A stretch of DNA of 64,000 bases from an uncultured Oscillibacter sp. (GTDB lineage: Bacteria > Bacillota > Clostridia > Oscillospirales > Oscillospiraceae): the NCBI GenBank assembly GCA_910583695.1, contig CAJTZL010000001.1:62001-126000 (forward strand). The letters run 5' to 3'. Each line of letters opens with the position of its first letter. The stretch's first letter is position 1. Below are positions 23,511 through 30,448 of the stretch, piece after piece. The notes under the pieces were generated by a model. The model was not told the origin of the DNA and did not search any database. It saw only the letters and a program-made list of their open reading frames with translations. The position numbers and the translations under genes were made by a program.

Positions 23511-24773
23511 TCAGGAAAGCGAATCGGGATGGCAGATGTGCCCCGCGACGCCGGAGGCGGCGGCCACGGCGGGAGAAGCCAGATACACCTCGCTGTCCAC
23601 GTGTCCCATGCGGCCCACAAAGTTGCGGTTGGTGGTGGAGATGCAGCGCTCTCCGGCGGCCAGGATGCCCATGTACCCCCCCAGGCAGGGCCCGCAGGTG
23701 GGGGTGGAGACGATGCAGCCCGCGTCCAGGAAGATATCGGTGAGGCCCCGCTTCATGCACTCCCGGTAGATGCTCATGGTAGCGGGAATCACGATGCCCC
23801 GGACGTCCCTTGCCAGATGCCGCCCCTTCAAAATGGCGGCGGCGGCCTCCAGGTCCGGGAGCTGGCCGTTGGTGCAGGAGCCGATAACGATCTGGTCAAT
23901 TCGGATGTCCTTCCCCTCCCGGGCGCTGTGGGCGTTTTCGGGGAGATGGGGATAGGCCACAGTGCAATCCACCTGGGAAAGGTCGATGTTCACGGTCCGC
24001 TCATACTCCGCGTCGCCGTCCGCCTCATAAGCGGTCCATGGGCGGTTTACTCGGCCTTCCACATAGGCTTTCGTCACCTCGTCCACGGGGAAGATGCCGT
24101 TTTTCGCCCCGGCCTCAATGGCCATGTTGGAGATGGTCAGCCGGTCGTAGATGCTCAGCTGGGCAACGCCGGGTCCCGCAAACTCCAGGGACTGATACCG
24201 GGCTCCGTCCACGCCGATCATTCCGATGAGGGTCAGGATCACGTCCTTGCCGGAGACAAAGGGCCGGAGCTTCCCGGTGAGGTTCACCTTGATGGCGGAG
24301 GGCACCTTGAACCACGTCTCCCCCGCCGCCATGGCGGCGCCCATGTCCGTGGACCCCACGCCGGTGGAGAAGGCCCCCAGGGCTCCATAGGTGCAGGTGT
24401 GAGAGTCCGCGCCGATGACGGCCTCACCGGGGGCCACCAGACCCTTTTCCGGCAGCAGGGCGTGCTCAATGCCCATCTCTCCCACATCAAAATAGTTGTC
24501 GATGTCAAACCGCCGGGCAAAGGTGCGGCACTGCTTGCACTGGGCGGCGGCCTTGATGTCCTTGTTGGGGGCGAAGTGGTCCATTACCAGGGCGATTCTG
24601 CTCTTGTCGAAGACCCGGTCAAAGCCCGCCGCCTCGAACTCGTTGATGGCCACGGGGGTGGTGATGTCGTTGCCCAGCACCAAGTCCAGCTTCGCTTGGA
24701 TGAGCTGTCCCGCCCGGACGGACGGAAGCCCCGCGTGCTTTGCCAGGATTTTCTGCGTCATGGTCATTCCCAT
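23511..24773 (-). CDS. leuC: 3-isopropylmalate dehydratase large subunit LeuC
   Basis: 420 residues, the short form found with stand-alone LeuD. It is a [4Fe-4S] hydro-lyase isomerising 2- to 3-isopropylmalate. Cluster Cys ligands are in GSCTNGQLPDLEAAA and TPTCGPCLGGYMG. Histidine and arginine active-site blocks (MDHFAPNKDIKAA, IGADSHTCTYGALG, STTNRNFVGRMGH) are intact. The ATG at 24773 (MGMTMTQKIL) has AGGAG 11 bases upstream. It follows leuA by about 105 bases. Confidence 0.95.
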   Translation of the reverse strand: MGMTMTQKILAKHAGLPSVRAGQLIQAKLDLVLGNDITTPVAINEFEAAGFDRVFDKSRIALVMDHFAPNKDIKAAAQCKQCRTFARRFDIDNYFDVGEMGIEHALLPEKGLVAPGEAVIGADSHTCTYGALGAFSTGVGSTDMGAAMAAGETWFKVPSAIKVNLTGKLRPFVSGKDVILTLIGMIGVDGARYQSLEFAGPGVAQLSIYDRLTISNMAIEAGAKNGIFPVDEVTKAYVEGRVNRPWTAYEADGDAEYERTVNIDLSQVDCTVAYPHLPENAHSAREGKDIRIDQIVIGSCTNGQLPDLEAAAAILKGRHLARDVRGIVIPATMSIYRECMKRGLTDIFLDAGCIVSTPTCGPCLGGYMGILAAGERCISTTNRNFVGRMGHVDSEVYLASPAVAAASGVAGHICHPDSLS

Positions 24774-24879
24774 TTTTGTTCACGCTCCTTGATTGATTCA
24801 TGATATCCGGAATATCTGCCTGAAAGCTCCTCCCTTTTCCGCCGGTTCTTTGCAGAGAGGCGGCTTGGAGGGGCCTTGC

Positions 24880-26565
24880 TTATGCCCGCTTGGCCCGATT
24901 GATGGCAGACAGGATGGCCCGGAGAGGCGCCAGATTGATGTTATGGCTGAGGCCCACACCCCAATACTGCTTGCCGGTGCGCCTGTCCTGGAGGAGGATG
25001 TACGCCACGCCCTGGGAGTCGGAGCCGTCGGTGATGGCATGGGAGGCGTAGTCCAGGAAGGTGAAGCGGTCAATCTTCTCTCCCTGAATGGCGTTGAAGA
25101 AGGCGTCAATGGGGCCGTTGCCCTCTCCGGCCACCTCAAAGACCGTGTCGGTGTGCCGCAGGGTGCCCTGGAAGGCCACGTGGGAGTGTCCCTCCCCGTC
25201 CACCGTCTCCTTGAAGGCGTGCTTGAGCAGCTGATAGGGCTGCTTCACGTCCACGTACTCCTGATGGAACAGCTCATTGATCCGCTCGGGGGCAATCTCC
25301 TTGCCCACCTTGTCGGTCTCCATCTGGACAATATGTCCGAACTCGGGATGCATGGACTTGGGCAGGTCGAAGCCGAAGTCATGCTCCATGATATAAGCCG
25401 TGCCGCCCTTGCCCGACTGGGAATTGATGCGGATAATGGGCTCGTACTCCCGGCCCACGTCGGCGGGGTCGATGGGCAGGTAGGGAATCTCCCAGTACTC
25501 GGTCCCCGAGGATTTCATATACTGCACGCCCTTGTTGATGGCGTCCTGATGGCTGCCCGAGAAGGCGGTGAAGACCAGCTTGCCCACATAGGGCTGGCGG
25601 TCGCCCACGGGCATCTTGGTGCACCGCTCGTACATCCGCTTGATCTTGTTGATGTCGGAGAAGTCCAGCTCCGGGTCCACGCCCTGGGTGTACATGTTCA
25701 TGGCCAGGGTCACCATATCCACATTTCCGGTGCGTTCACCATTGCCGAAGAGGGTGGCCTCCACCCGGTCGGCCCCGGCCAGCAGGCCCATCTCCGTGGT
25801 GGCCACGCCGCAGCCCCTGTCGTTGTGGGGATGGAGGGAGATGATGGCGCAGTCCCGGCCGGGAATCTTCCGGCAGAAGTACTCCAGCATGTCGGCAAAC
25901 TGGTTGGGCATGCAGTTCTCCACAGTGGTGGGGAGATTCAGGATGACCTTCTTTTCCGGCGTGGCATGGAGGTGCTCCAGCACCGCCTGACAGATCTCCA
26001 CGGCGTAGTCCATCTCCGTGCCCATGAAGGACTCGGGGGAATACTCGAAGCGGAGGTTCATGCCCTCCTCGATCATGGACTGGGACATCTCGTAGATGAG
26101 GTCGGCGGCGTCGGTGGCTATTTTGGTAATTTCATCGCAGTCCATATGGAAGACCACCTTGCGCTGGAGGGTGGAGGTGGAGTTGTAAAAATGGAGAATT
26201 ACATTCTTCGCGCCCCGGATGGCCTCAAAGGTCTTCCGGATGAGGTGCTCCCGGGCCTGGACCAGCACCTGAATCGTCACGTCGTCGGGGATGTGCCCGC
26301 CCTCAATCAGCTCCCGGCAGATTTCATACTCCGTCTCACTGGCGGAAGGAAAGCCGATCTCAATCTCCTTTACGCCGATGTCCACCAGCGTGTGGAAATA
26401 CTCCAGCTTCTCCGCCAGATTCATGGGGTCAATCAGCGCCTGGTTGCCGTCCCGCAGGTCCACGGAGCACCAAACAGGGGCCTTGGTAATCAGCCGGTCC
26501 GGCCAGGTGCGGCCCCGAATGGGCTGGGGCTGGAAGGGAATGTACTTTTCAAATCCGGGTTTCAT
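24880..26565 (-). CDS. leuA: 2-isopropylmalate synthase LeuA (long form)
   Basis: 561 residues from the ATG at 26565 (MKPGFEKYIPFQPQPIRGR), with GGAGG 8 bases upstream. It condenses acetyl-CoA with 2-oxoisovalerate, the first committed step of leucine synthesis. The catalytic-barrel motif SVDLRDGNQALIDPM and the metal-binding HPHNDRGCGVATTEM are present. The C-terminal regulatory domain (ending in AILSAINRA) provides leucine feedback. The N-terminal YIPFQP is typical of the 560-residue subgroup found in Actinobacteria and some Clostridia. Expression is controlled by the T-box leader upstream. Confidence 0.95.
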   Translation of the reverse strand: MKPGFEKYIPFQPQPIRGRTWPDRLITKAPVWCSVDLRDGNQALIDPMNLAEKLEYFHTLVDIGVKEIEIGFPSASETEYEICRELIEGGHIPDDVTIQVLVQAREHLIRKTFEAIRGAKNVILHFYNSTSTLQRKVVFHMDCDEITKIATDAADLIYEMSQSMIEEGMNLRFEYSPESFMGTEMDYAVEICQAVLEHLHATPEKKVILNLPTTVENCMPNQFADMLEYFCRKIPGRDCAIISLHPHNDRGCGVATTEMGLLAGADRVEATLFGNGERTGNVDMVTLAMNMYTQGVDPELDFSDINKIKRMYERCTKMPVGDRQPYVGKLVFTAFSGSHQDAINKGVQYMKSSGTEYWEIPYLPIDPADVGREYEPIIRINSQSGKGGTAYIMEHDFGFDLPKSMHPEFGHIVQMETDKVGKEIAPERINELFHQEYVDVKQPYQLLKHAFKETVDGEGHSHVAFQGTLRHTDTVFEVAGEGNGPIDAFFNAIQGEKIDRFTFLDYASHAITDGSDSQGVAYILLQDRRTGKQYWGVGLSHNINLAPLRAILSAINRAKRA

Positions 26566-26611
26566 AGCGGCGTCCTCCTTGCAAAATAAAACGTTGCGCG
26601 GGTCAGGGGAC

Positions 26612-26895
26612 AAAAAAACGCCCCTGACTCCTTCGAGTCAGGGGCGTGTCAATCAACACACGGTACCACCCTGGTTCAGCCGCCGGTTGCCCAACGGCCC
26701 TCACAGCCTCAATCAAGGCTTTGGCCAATAACGAGGCCGGCCGTCGCCGCCTAAACCGCAGGACGGTCTCAGCGGAGCCGCTCAAGGGCCAGTGACGTCC
26801 TTCCCCTCCGCGCCGCCTCGCAGCAACCGGCGGCTCTCTGAAGCATACGAAAAAGGACTTTCTCCCTGTCATCGCGTTTTGTTGTTTTGCTGTTG
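26612..26895 (-). promoter_or_regulatory. T-box leader of the leu operon
   Basis: On the minus strand the leader carries the T-box core AGGGTGGTACCG at 26661-26672, which pairs with uncharged tRNA and builds the antiterminator. A terminator follows: a 12-bp stem cgcccctgactc (26619-26630) / gagtcaggggcg (26635-26646) and seven T. Upstream are the Stem I-like blocks AGAGAGC and GGTTGCTGCGAGG. A CUG leucine triplet lies in the expected specifier zone (…CACTGGCCCTTGAGC…), but I could not fold the loop to prove the codon. It lies directly upstream of leuA, so a tRNA-Leu sensor is inferred. Confidence 0.85.
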
Positions 26896-26901
26896 GGGTA
26901 T

Positions 26902-26930
26902 AAGATACAGGATTTCCGGCGGTTTGTCAA
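26902..26930 (-). promoter_or_regulatory. Promoter of the T-box/leu operon
   Basis: TTGACA, 17-base spacer, TATCTT on the minus strand. The predicted leader from here to leuA is about 330 nt. The next 144 bases (26931-27074), up to the divergent rpsU promoter, show nothing further. Confidence 0.75.
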
Positions 26931-27074
26931 CCAGAAATTTTTGCCCCATCTTCGTCGTTTTCAACAAAAGCTCTGGCCGGTACGGGATACAGGCTCTTTT
27001 TCGGGGGAAAATTCCCTGATTTTCCGCCCCGGTTTCCGGGCAGATTATAAGAAACAGAGATTTTGGAATTTCTC

Positions 27075-27103
27075 TTGACAAGTTTCCGCTAAATCTGTAT
27101 AAT
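27075..27103 (+). promoter_or_regulatory. Consensus promoter of rpsU
   Basis: A perfect TTGACA, 17-base spacer, TATAAT. This is the best match to the housekeeping sigma consensus in the window, as expected for a ribosomal protein gene. Confidence 0.9.
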
Positions 27104-27182
27104 AGCGATGTTGAAGCCATATAACATGGCCCTTAAAGTATCCTGGAAATAGCCGGATACCTCGGAGGGAGGGAAAATATAG

Positions 27183-27365
27183 ATGTCTGAGATCCATGTG
27201 AAGGAAAATGAATCCATCGACAGCGCGCTGAAGCGTTTCAAGCGCAGCTGCGCCAAGGCTGGCGTCCTGGCCGAGGTCCGGAAACGGGAGCATTACGAGA
27301 GTCCCAGCGTGAAGCGGCGCAAGAAGTCTGAGGCCGCTCGCAAGAACAAAAAGCGTTACTACTAA
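27183..27365 (+). CDS. rpsU: 30S ribosomal protein S21
   Basis: 60 residues: MSEIHVKENESIDSALKRF at the start, then the basic helix region and a Lys-rich tail (ARKNKKRYY). S21 binds the 30S platform near the anti-Shine-Dalgarno end of 16S rRNA. The ATG at 27183 has GGAGGGAGGG upstream. A leader of about 75 nt follows the promoter. It is flanked by its own terminator and forms a single-gene unit divergent from leuA. Confidence 0.96.
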   Translation: MSEIHVKENESIDSALKRFKRSCAKAGVLAEVRKREHYESPSVKRRKKSEAARKNKKRYY

Positions 27366-27372
27366 GCGTTTG

Positions 27373-27410
27373 AAAAACCGCCGTGCCTTTGCTGGCACGG
27401 CGGTTTTTTT
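27373..27410 (+). terminator. Terminator of rpsU
   Basis: The stem aaccgccgtgcc / ggcacggcggtt with a short loop, followed by a run of seven T. Confidence 0.92.
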
Positions 27411-27448
27411 ATCATGCCCCATCCGCAGATCGGGTTACAGGCTGCGAA

Positions 27449-27479
27449 ATCGGGGCGGACACCCAGATCCGCCCCCGAT
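27449..27479 (-). repeat. Short palindromic repeat (copy B)
   Basis: The arms atcggggcgga (27449-27459) and tccgcccccgat (27468-27479) pair with one bulged base. On the minus strand it shares the GGGGCGGA-CT--GTGT-CGCCCC core with copy A at 17833-17862. It lies 50 bases after the end of a minus-strand binding-protein gene. Confidence 0.6.
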
Positions 27480-27529
27480 TCTCCTTTCCGCGTTTCAACA
27501 CACCCATGCGGCGGCACCCTTCTGCCTTT

Positions 27530-29056
27530 TCAGCTCTCCTCCAGGTGGATTACGCACTGGCCCAAGGCATAGAAGGGCTCCGCCGCAGTGGGAGCCAGAC
27601 CCTCCACCACCCCCGCCTGGGTCAGCACGGAGGCGGATTTGAAGCACACCGGCAGGATGGGCGCCTGGTCCTTCAAATGGGCGCAGAGGGCTCCCATAGC
27701 CGCTCCCCGGTCCGGCGCCCCGGCGAACTCCGCCAGAAGGCGGCTGGTGTCCGGGTTGGACCAGCGGCCGTAGTTCAGCGCCCCGCCCGGCTCCAGCAAA
27801 CTTCCCAAGTCCCAGTCGGCGGAGAGGCGGACCTCGCCATAGTAGAGGTCGAAGTCCCCGGCTGCCAGGGCGGCGGCGTATTCCTCCCAGGGCAGCACCC
27901 GTACCTCCACCGGAATCCCTCCGGCGGTCCAGCTCTCCGCCAGATACTGGGCAATCGCTTTTTTAAAGCCGTTCTCCTGGTTGACCAGCAGTGTCAGCGG
28001 GGTCTCGGCTGCGTAGCCGCTCACTGCCGCGGCGGAGGCCGCATGGTCCACGGAATAGCTCTCCTCCAGGCCCGCCGGGTACAGGGGCGAAACCGGGGAC
28101 ACCGGGAAGGCGGCGGCCCTTCCATGGCCGGAGAGATACGCGCCGACTACGTTGGCCCGGTTGATTCCCGCCGACAGGGCCCGGCGGAGGGCCGGGCTGT
28201 CCAGCGGCGCCCGGGCGGTGTTGCAGCCCACGTATTGCAGTACGGTGGTCTCCGCGTCCACACAGCCCACGCTGCCGGTGGTGCTCACCGCCGTCACGCC
28301 GGTGAGGTCCGCCGTAATCAGCTGAACCTCATGGGAGGAAAAACGGTAAAGCATAGCGCCGCTGTCCGCCGCCTCTACCAGGGCAATCCGCTCCAGCGGC
28401 TGGCTCTCCCCTCTCCACCAGGACTGGTTGGCAATCAGGTAGGCCCCGGTCTCCTCCTCCGTATAGAAATAGGGGCCGGTGCCCGCAGGGACGGCGCCAT
28501 CCTGGCCTCCCGCCTTCACGATGGGCACGTCCAGCAGAGCCGGAAGGGCGGCGTTGGGGCTGTTCAAGGATATGGTCACGCTGTCCCCGCCGGCGCTGAT
28601 GGAGGAAATGCCGGAAAGGCGGCTCCCGTAGCGGCCGGAGGTCCGGGCACGGTCCAGAGAGGTCTTCACATCCCGGCCCGTCAAGGGCGAACCGTCGGAG
28701 AACTGGACACCCGGGCGGAGGTTGAAGGTATAGCGGCTGGCGCTCTCGTCGTGGGTGTAGCTGATGCACAGGCAGGGCTGGGGCTCAAAGGTCCCGTCCA
28801 GGCGGAACAGGCCCTCGTACAGCAGGGATGCCGCCACCTGCTGCATTCCGTCGGCGCAGTCCACCGGGTCCAGGCTCCGTCCCGGCATGTAAGGCAGGGC
28901 AAACCGCTCCGGAAGGGTGCTTTTGCTCTCCTCCTCCGGCTCCTCCTCAAGGGGGGGCAGTATGTCCTCCGGTTCCTCCGGAAGCTCCTCCTGCCAGCAG
29001 CCCGTCAGCAGACAGGCCATTGCCAGCGCGATGGCCATGCTCTTCCAAAATCTCAT
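27530..29056 (-). CDS. ABC transporter substrate-binding lipoprotein, family 5 (peptide/nickel type)
   Basis: 508 residues from the ATG at 29056 (MRFWKSMAIALAMACLLTGC), a lipoprotein signal with lipobox LLTGC. An acidic Glu/Pro-rich linker (about 20-45) precedes a DppA/OppA-type fold: LPYMPGRSLDPVDCADGMQQ, then ASRYTFNLRPGVQFSDGSPLTGRDV, the hallmark SBP_bac_5 block. No permease or ATPase genes are adjacent; it follows pgeF by 11 bases. The ligand may be a peptide, possibly a wall peptide given its pgeF neighbour, but this is a guess. It may serve as an orphan receptor for an importer elsewhere. Confidence 0.88.
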   Translation of the reverse strand: MRFWKSMAIALAMACLLTGCWQEELPEEPEDILPPLEEEPEEESKSTLPERFALPYMPGRSLDPVDCADGMQQVAASLLYEGLFRLDGTFEPQPCLCISYTHDESASRYTFNLRPGVQFSDGSPLTGRDVKTSLDRARTSGRYGSRLSGISSISAGGDSVTISLNSPNAALPALLDVPIVKAGGQDGAVPAGTGPYFYTEEETGAYLIANQSWWRGESQPLERIALVEAADSGAMLYRFSSHEVQLITADLTGVTAVSTTGSVGCVDAETTVLQYVGCNTARAPLDSPALRRALSAGINRANVVGAYLSGHGRAAAFPVSPVSPLYPAGLEESYSVDHAASAAAVSGYAAETPLTLLVNQENGFKKAIAQYLAESWTAGGIPVEVRVLPWEEYAAALAAGDFDLYYGEVRLSADWDLGSLLEPGGALNYGRWSNPDTSRLLAEFAGAPDRGAAMGALCAHLKDQAPILPVCFKSASVLTQAGVVEGLAPTAAEPFYALGQCVIHLEES

Positions 29057-29067
29057 AAAAACCGTTC

Positions 29068-29877
29068 CTATTCCACTCCGGCAGCAATGGCCGCGCACTG
29101 GACCCCCCGGGCCTCCCCCAGCTTCCGGTGGGACCAGAACAGGTCCGGGCGGCAGAGGGTGCAGAGGCCGGAGGTCTCAATATGCTCCGGCAGAACTCCC
29201 GCCCGCAGCAGCCATTGGCGGTTCAGCCCCTCCAGATCCACGTGCCACTTGGGGCCCCGTTTCTCCAGATAAGGTTCCGCATCCTTCCCCAGGGCCTCCC
29301 GCATGGCGGCCGGGACGTCCTCATCGCTCTCAAAGCAGCACTGCCCGATGCAGGGCCCCAGGGCGGCCTGCAGACGTTCCGGCTTGGACCTGTAAAGGCG
29401 CTCCATCTCCCGGACGGTCTTCTCTGCAATCCCCCCGGCACAGCCCCGCCACCCGGCATGGGCCGCTCCCACGGCCCCGGTATCCGGGTCCCGGAGCAAT
29501 ACGGTGCCGCAGTCGGCAGAGAAGACAAACAGGGTCAAACCGGGCACGTCCGTAACCAGGGCGTCGGCGCTGTCGTAGTCCCGCTCCCGGAAGAGTCCCT
29601 TCCCGGCGTCGGCCTCCGTACAGGCCCGGACGTTCGTCTCATGAACCTGCCGGGAGAGGACGGTCCGCTCCATGTCCGCCCCGATGGCGGCGCAGAAGCG
29701 GCGGTAATTTTCCAGCATGGCCTCCCGTCCGTCCCCCATGCCGGGGCGGAGGTTCAGGCTGTCCCAGGGGGCGGGAGAGACGCCGCCCAGGCGGGTAGAA
29801 AAGCCGTGGCGGACGCCGCCTAAGTTCGAGGCGGTAAACCAGGCCAGGCCGTTTTGTTCATGCGTTTCAAAGGACAT
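29068..29877 (-). CDS. pgeF: Peptidoglycan editing factor PgeF (laccase-domain YlmD/YfiH family)
   Basis: 269 residues. The family motifs are present: SADCGTVLLRD with the conserved Cys, GAAHAGWRGCAGGIAEKTV with the metal His, and GPCIGQCCFESDEDV. The E. coli homologue removes misincorporated L-Ser from UDP-MurNAc peptides; other members act on purine nucleosides. In Firmicutes ylmD usually neighbours ylmE/sepF, but here it is followed by a family 5 binding protein and preceded by a small membrane protein. Confidence 0.9.
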   Translation of the reverse strand: MSFETHEQNGLAWFTASNLGGVRHGFSTRLGGVSPAPWDSLNLRPGMGDGREAMLENYRRFCAAIGADMERTVLSRQVHETNVRACTEADAGKGLFRERDYDSADALVTDVPGLTLFVFSADCGTVLLRDPDTGAVGAAHAGWRGCAGGIAEKTVREMERLYRSKPERLQAALGPCIGQCCFESDEDVPAAMREALGKDAEPYLEKRGPKWHVDLEGLNRQWLLRAGVLPEHIETSGLCTLCRPDLFWSHRKLGEARGVQCAAIAAGVE

Positions 29878-29890
29878 GAGGACCTCCCTG

Positions 29891-30115
29891 TTATTCCTGT
29901 TTTGGGGGTTCGTCGTTTTTTTCGCTCAGCTCGCGGTTCTTCCCGTTCCAAACACAGTAAGCCCCATAGAGCAGCAGAAAGACGCCGCCGAATAAAATGA
30001 GGCCGTCAGATTCCGTTATTACCATAATTCCGCCAAGAAGAATCAGGGCTATGCCAAAGAGCATTTCCTTGATGTCCCGGAGCAGACGGGAAACGCCGCC
30101 GTCCTTTTCATCCAT
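29891..30115 (-). CDS. Small membrane protein, 74 aa, unknown function
   Basis: 74 residues from the ATG at 30115 (MDEKDGGVSRLLRDIKEML), with AGGAAG upstream; the longer open frame runs through repeat-rich noncoding sequence. Two short hydrophobic spans (MLFGIALILLGGIMVI and LILFGGVFLLLYGAYCVW) are joined by ESDG. The tail is charged. It lies 13 bases upstream of pgeF and is probably co-transcribed. The family is not recognised. Confidence 0.65.
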   Translation of the reverse strand: MDEKDGGVSRLLRDIKEMLFGIALILLGGIMVITESDGLILFGGVFLLLYGAYCVWNGKNRELSEKNDEPPKQE

Positions 30116-30448
30116 AGCTTTGCTTCCTTTCGACTCTAGAAAAATGACCTGACCGAGGGGGCAGATCCCACGGGCCGGCGCCGCATGAGCGGCAGCGGAA
30201 AGAGGAGCTGGTCCATGCAGTGAAGAACAACCCACGCGCAAACCAATTGCGCGTGGGAAGTCATTCCGGCTCCGCCGTTCATTCAGCCGCGCCCCCGCGT
30301 CGTTCCCGTATCCTTCTTTTTCTCTTTTGGACCGTGCACGGCCCGTTTTCTTTTTTTCTTCTGGAAGAAAAAGAGAAAATGGGGGGTGCATTGCACCAGC
30401 CATCGCTGGTTGCCATTCTCCCCCGCCCGAAGGGCGAGCATCAACCCA
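30116..30448. other. Repeat-rich intergenic region after secA
   Basis: 333 bases without a supported gene. Besides the secA terminator it holds a pyrimidine/purine palindrome (TTTTTCTTC / GAAGAAAAA around 30350-30372), a short palindrome around GCACGGCCCG/GGACCGTGCACG (30330-30343), the palindromes GGTGCATTGCACC and ACCAGCCATCGCTGGT (30386-30412), and a CCCGCCCGAAGGG loop before the secA stop. I find no tRNA or promoter that I can defend. Confidence 0.45.
30224..30257 (-). terminator. Terminator of secA
   Basis: The arms cccacgcgcaa (30231-30241) and ttgcgcgtggg (30247-30257) form an 11-bp stem followed by TTGTTCTT on the minus strand. It lies about 190 bases after the secA stop, so the mRNA has a long repeat-rich 3' end. 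Confidence 0.75.
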
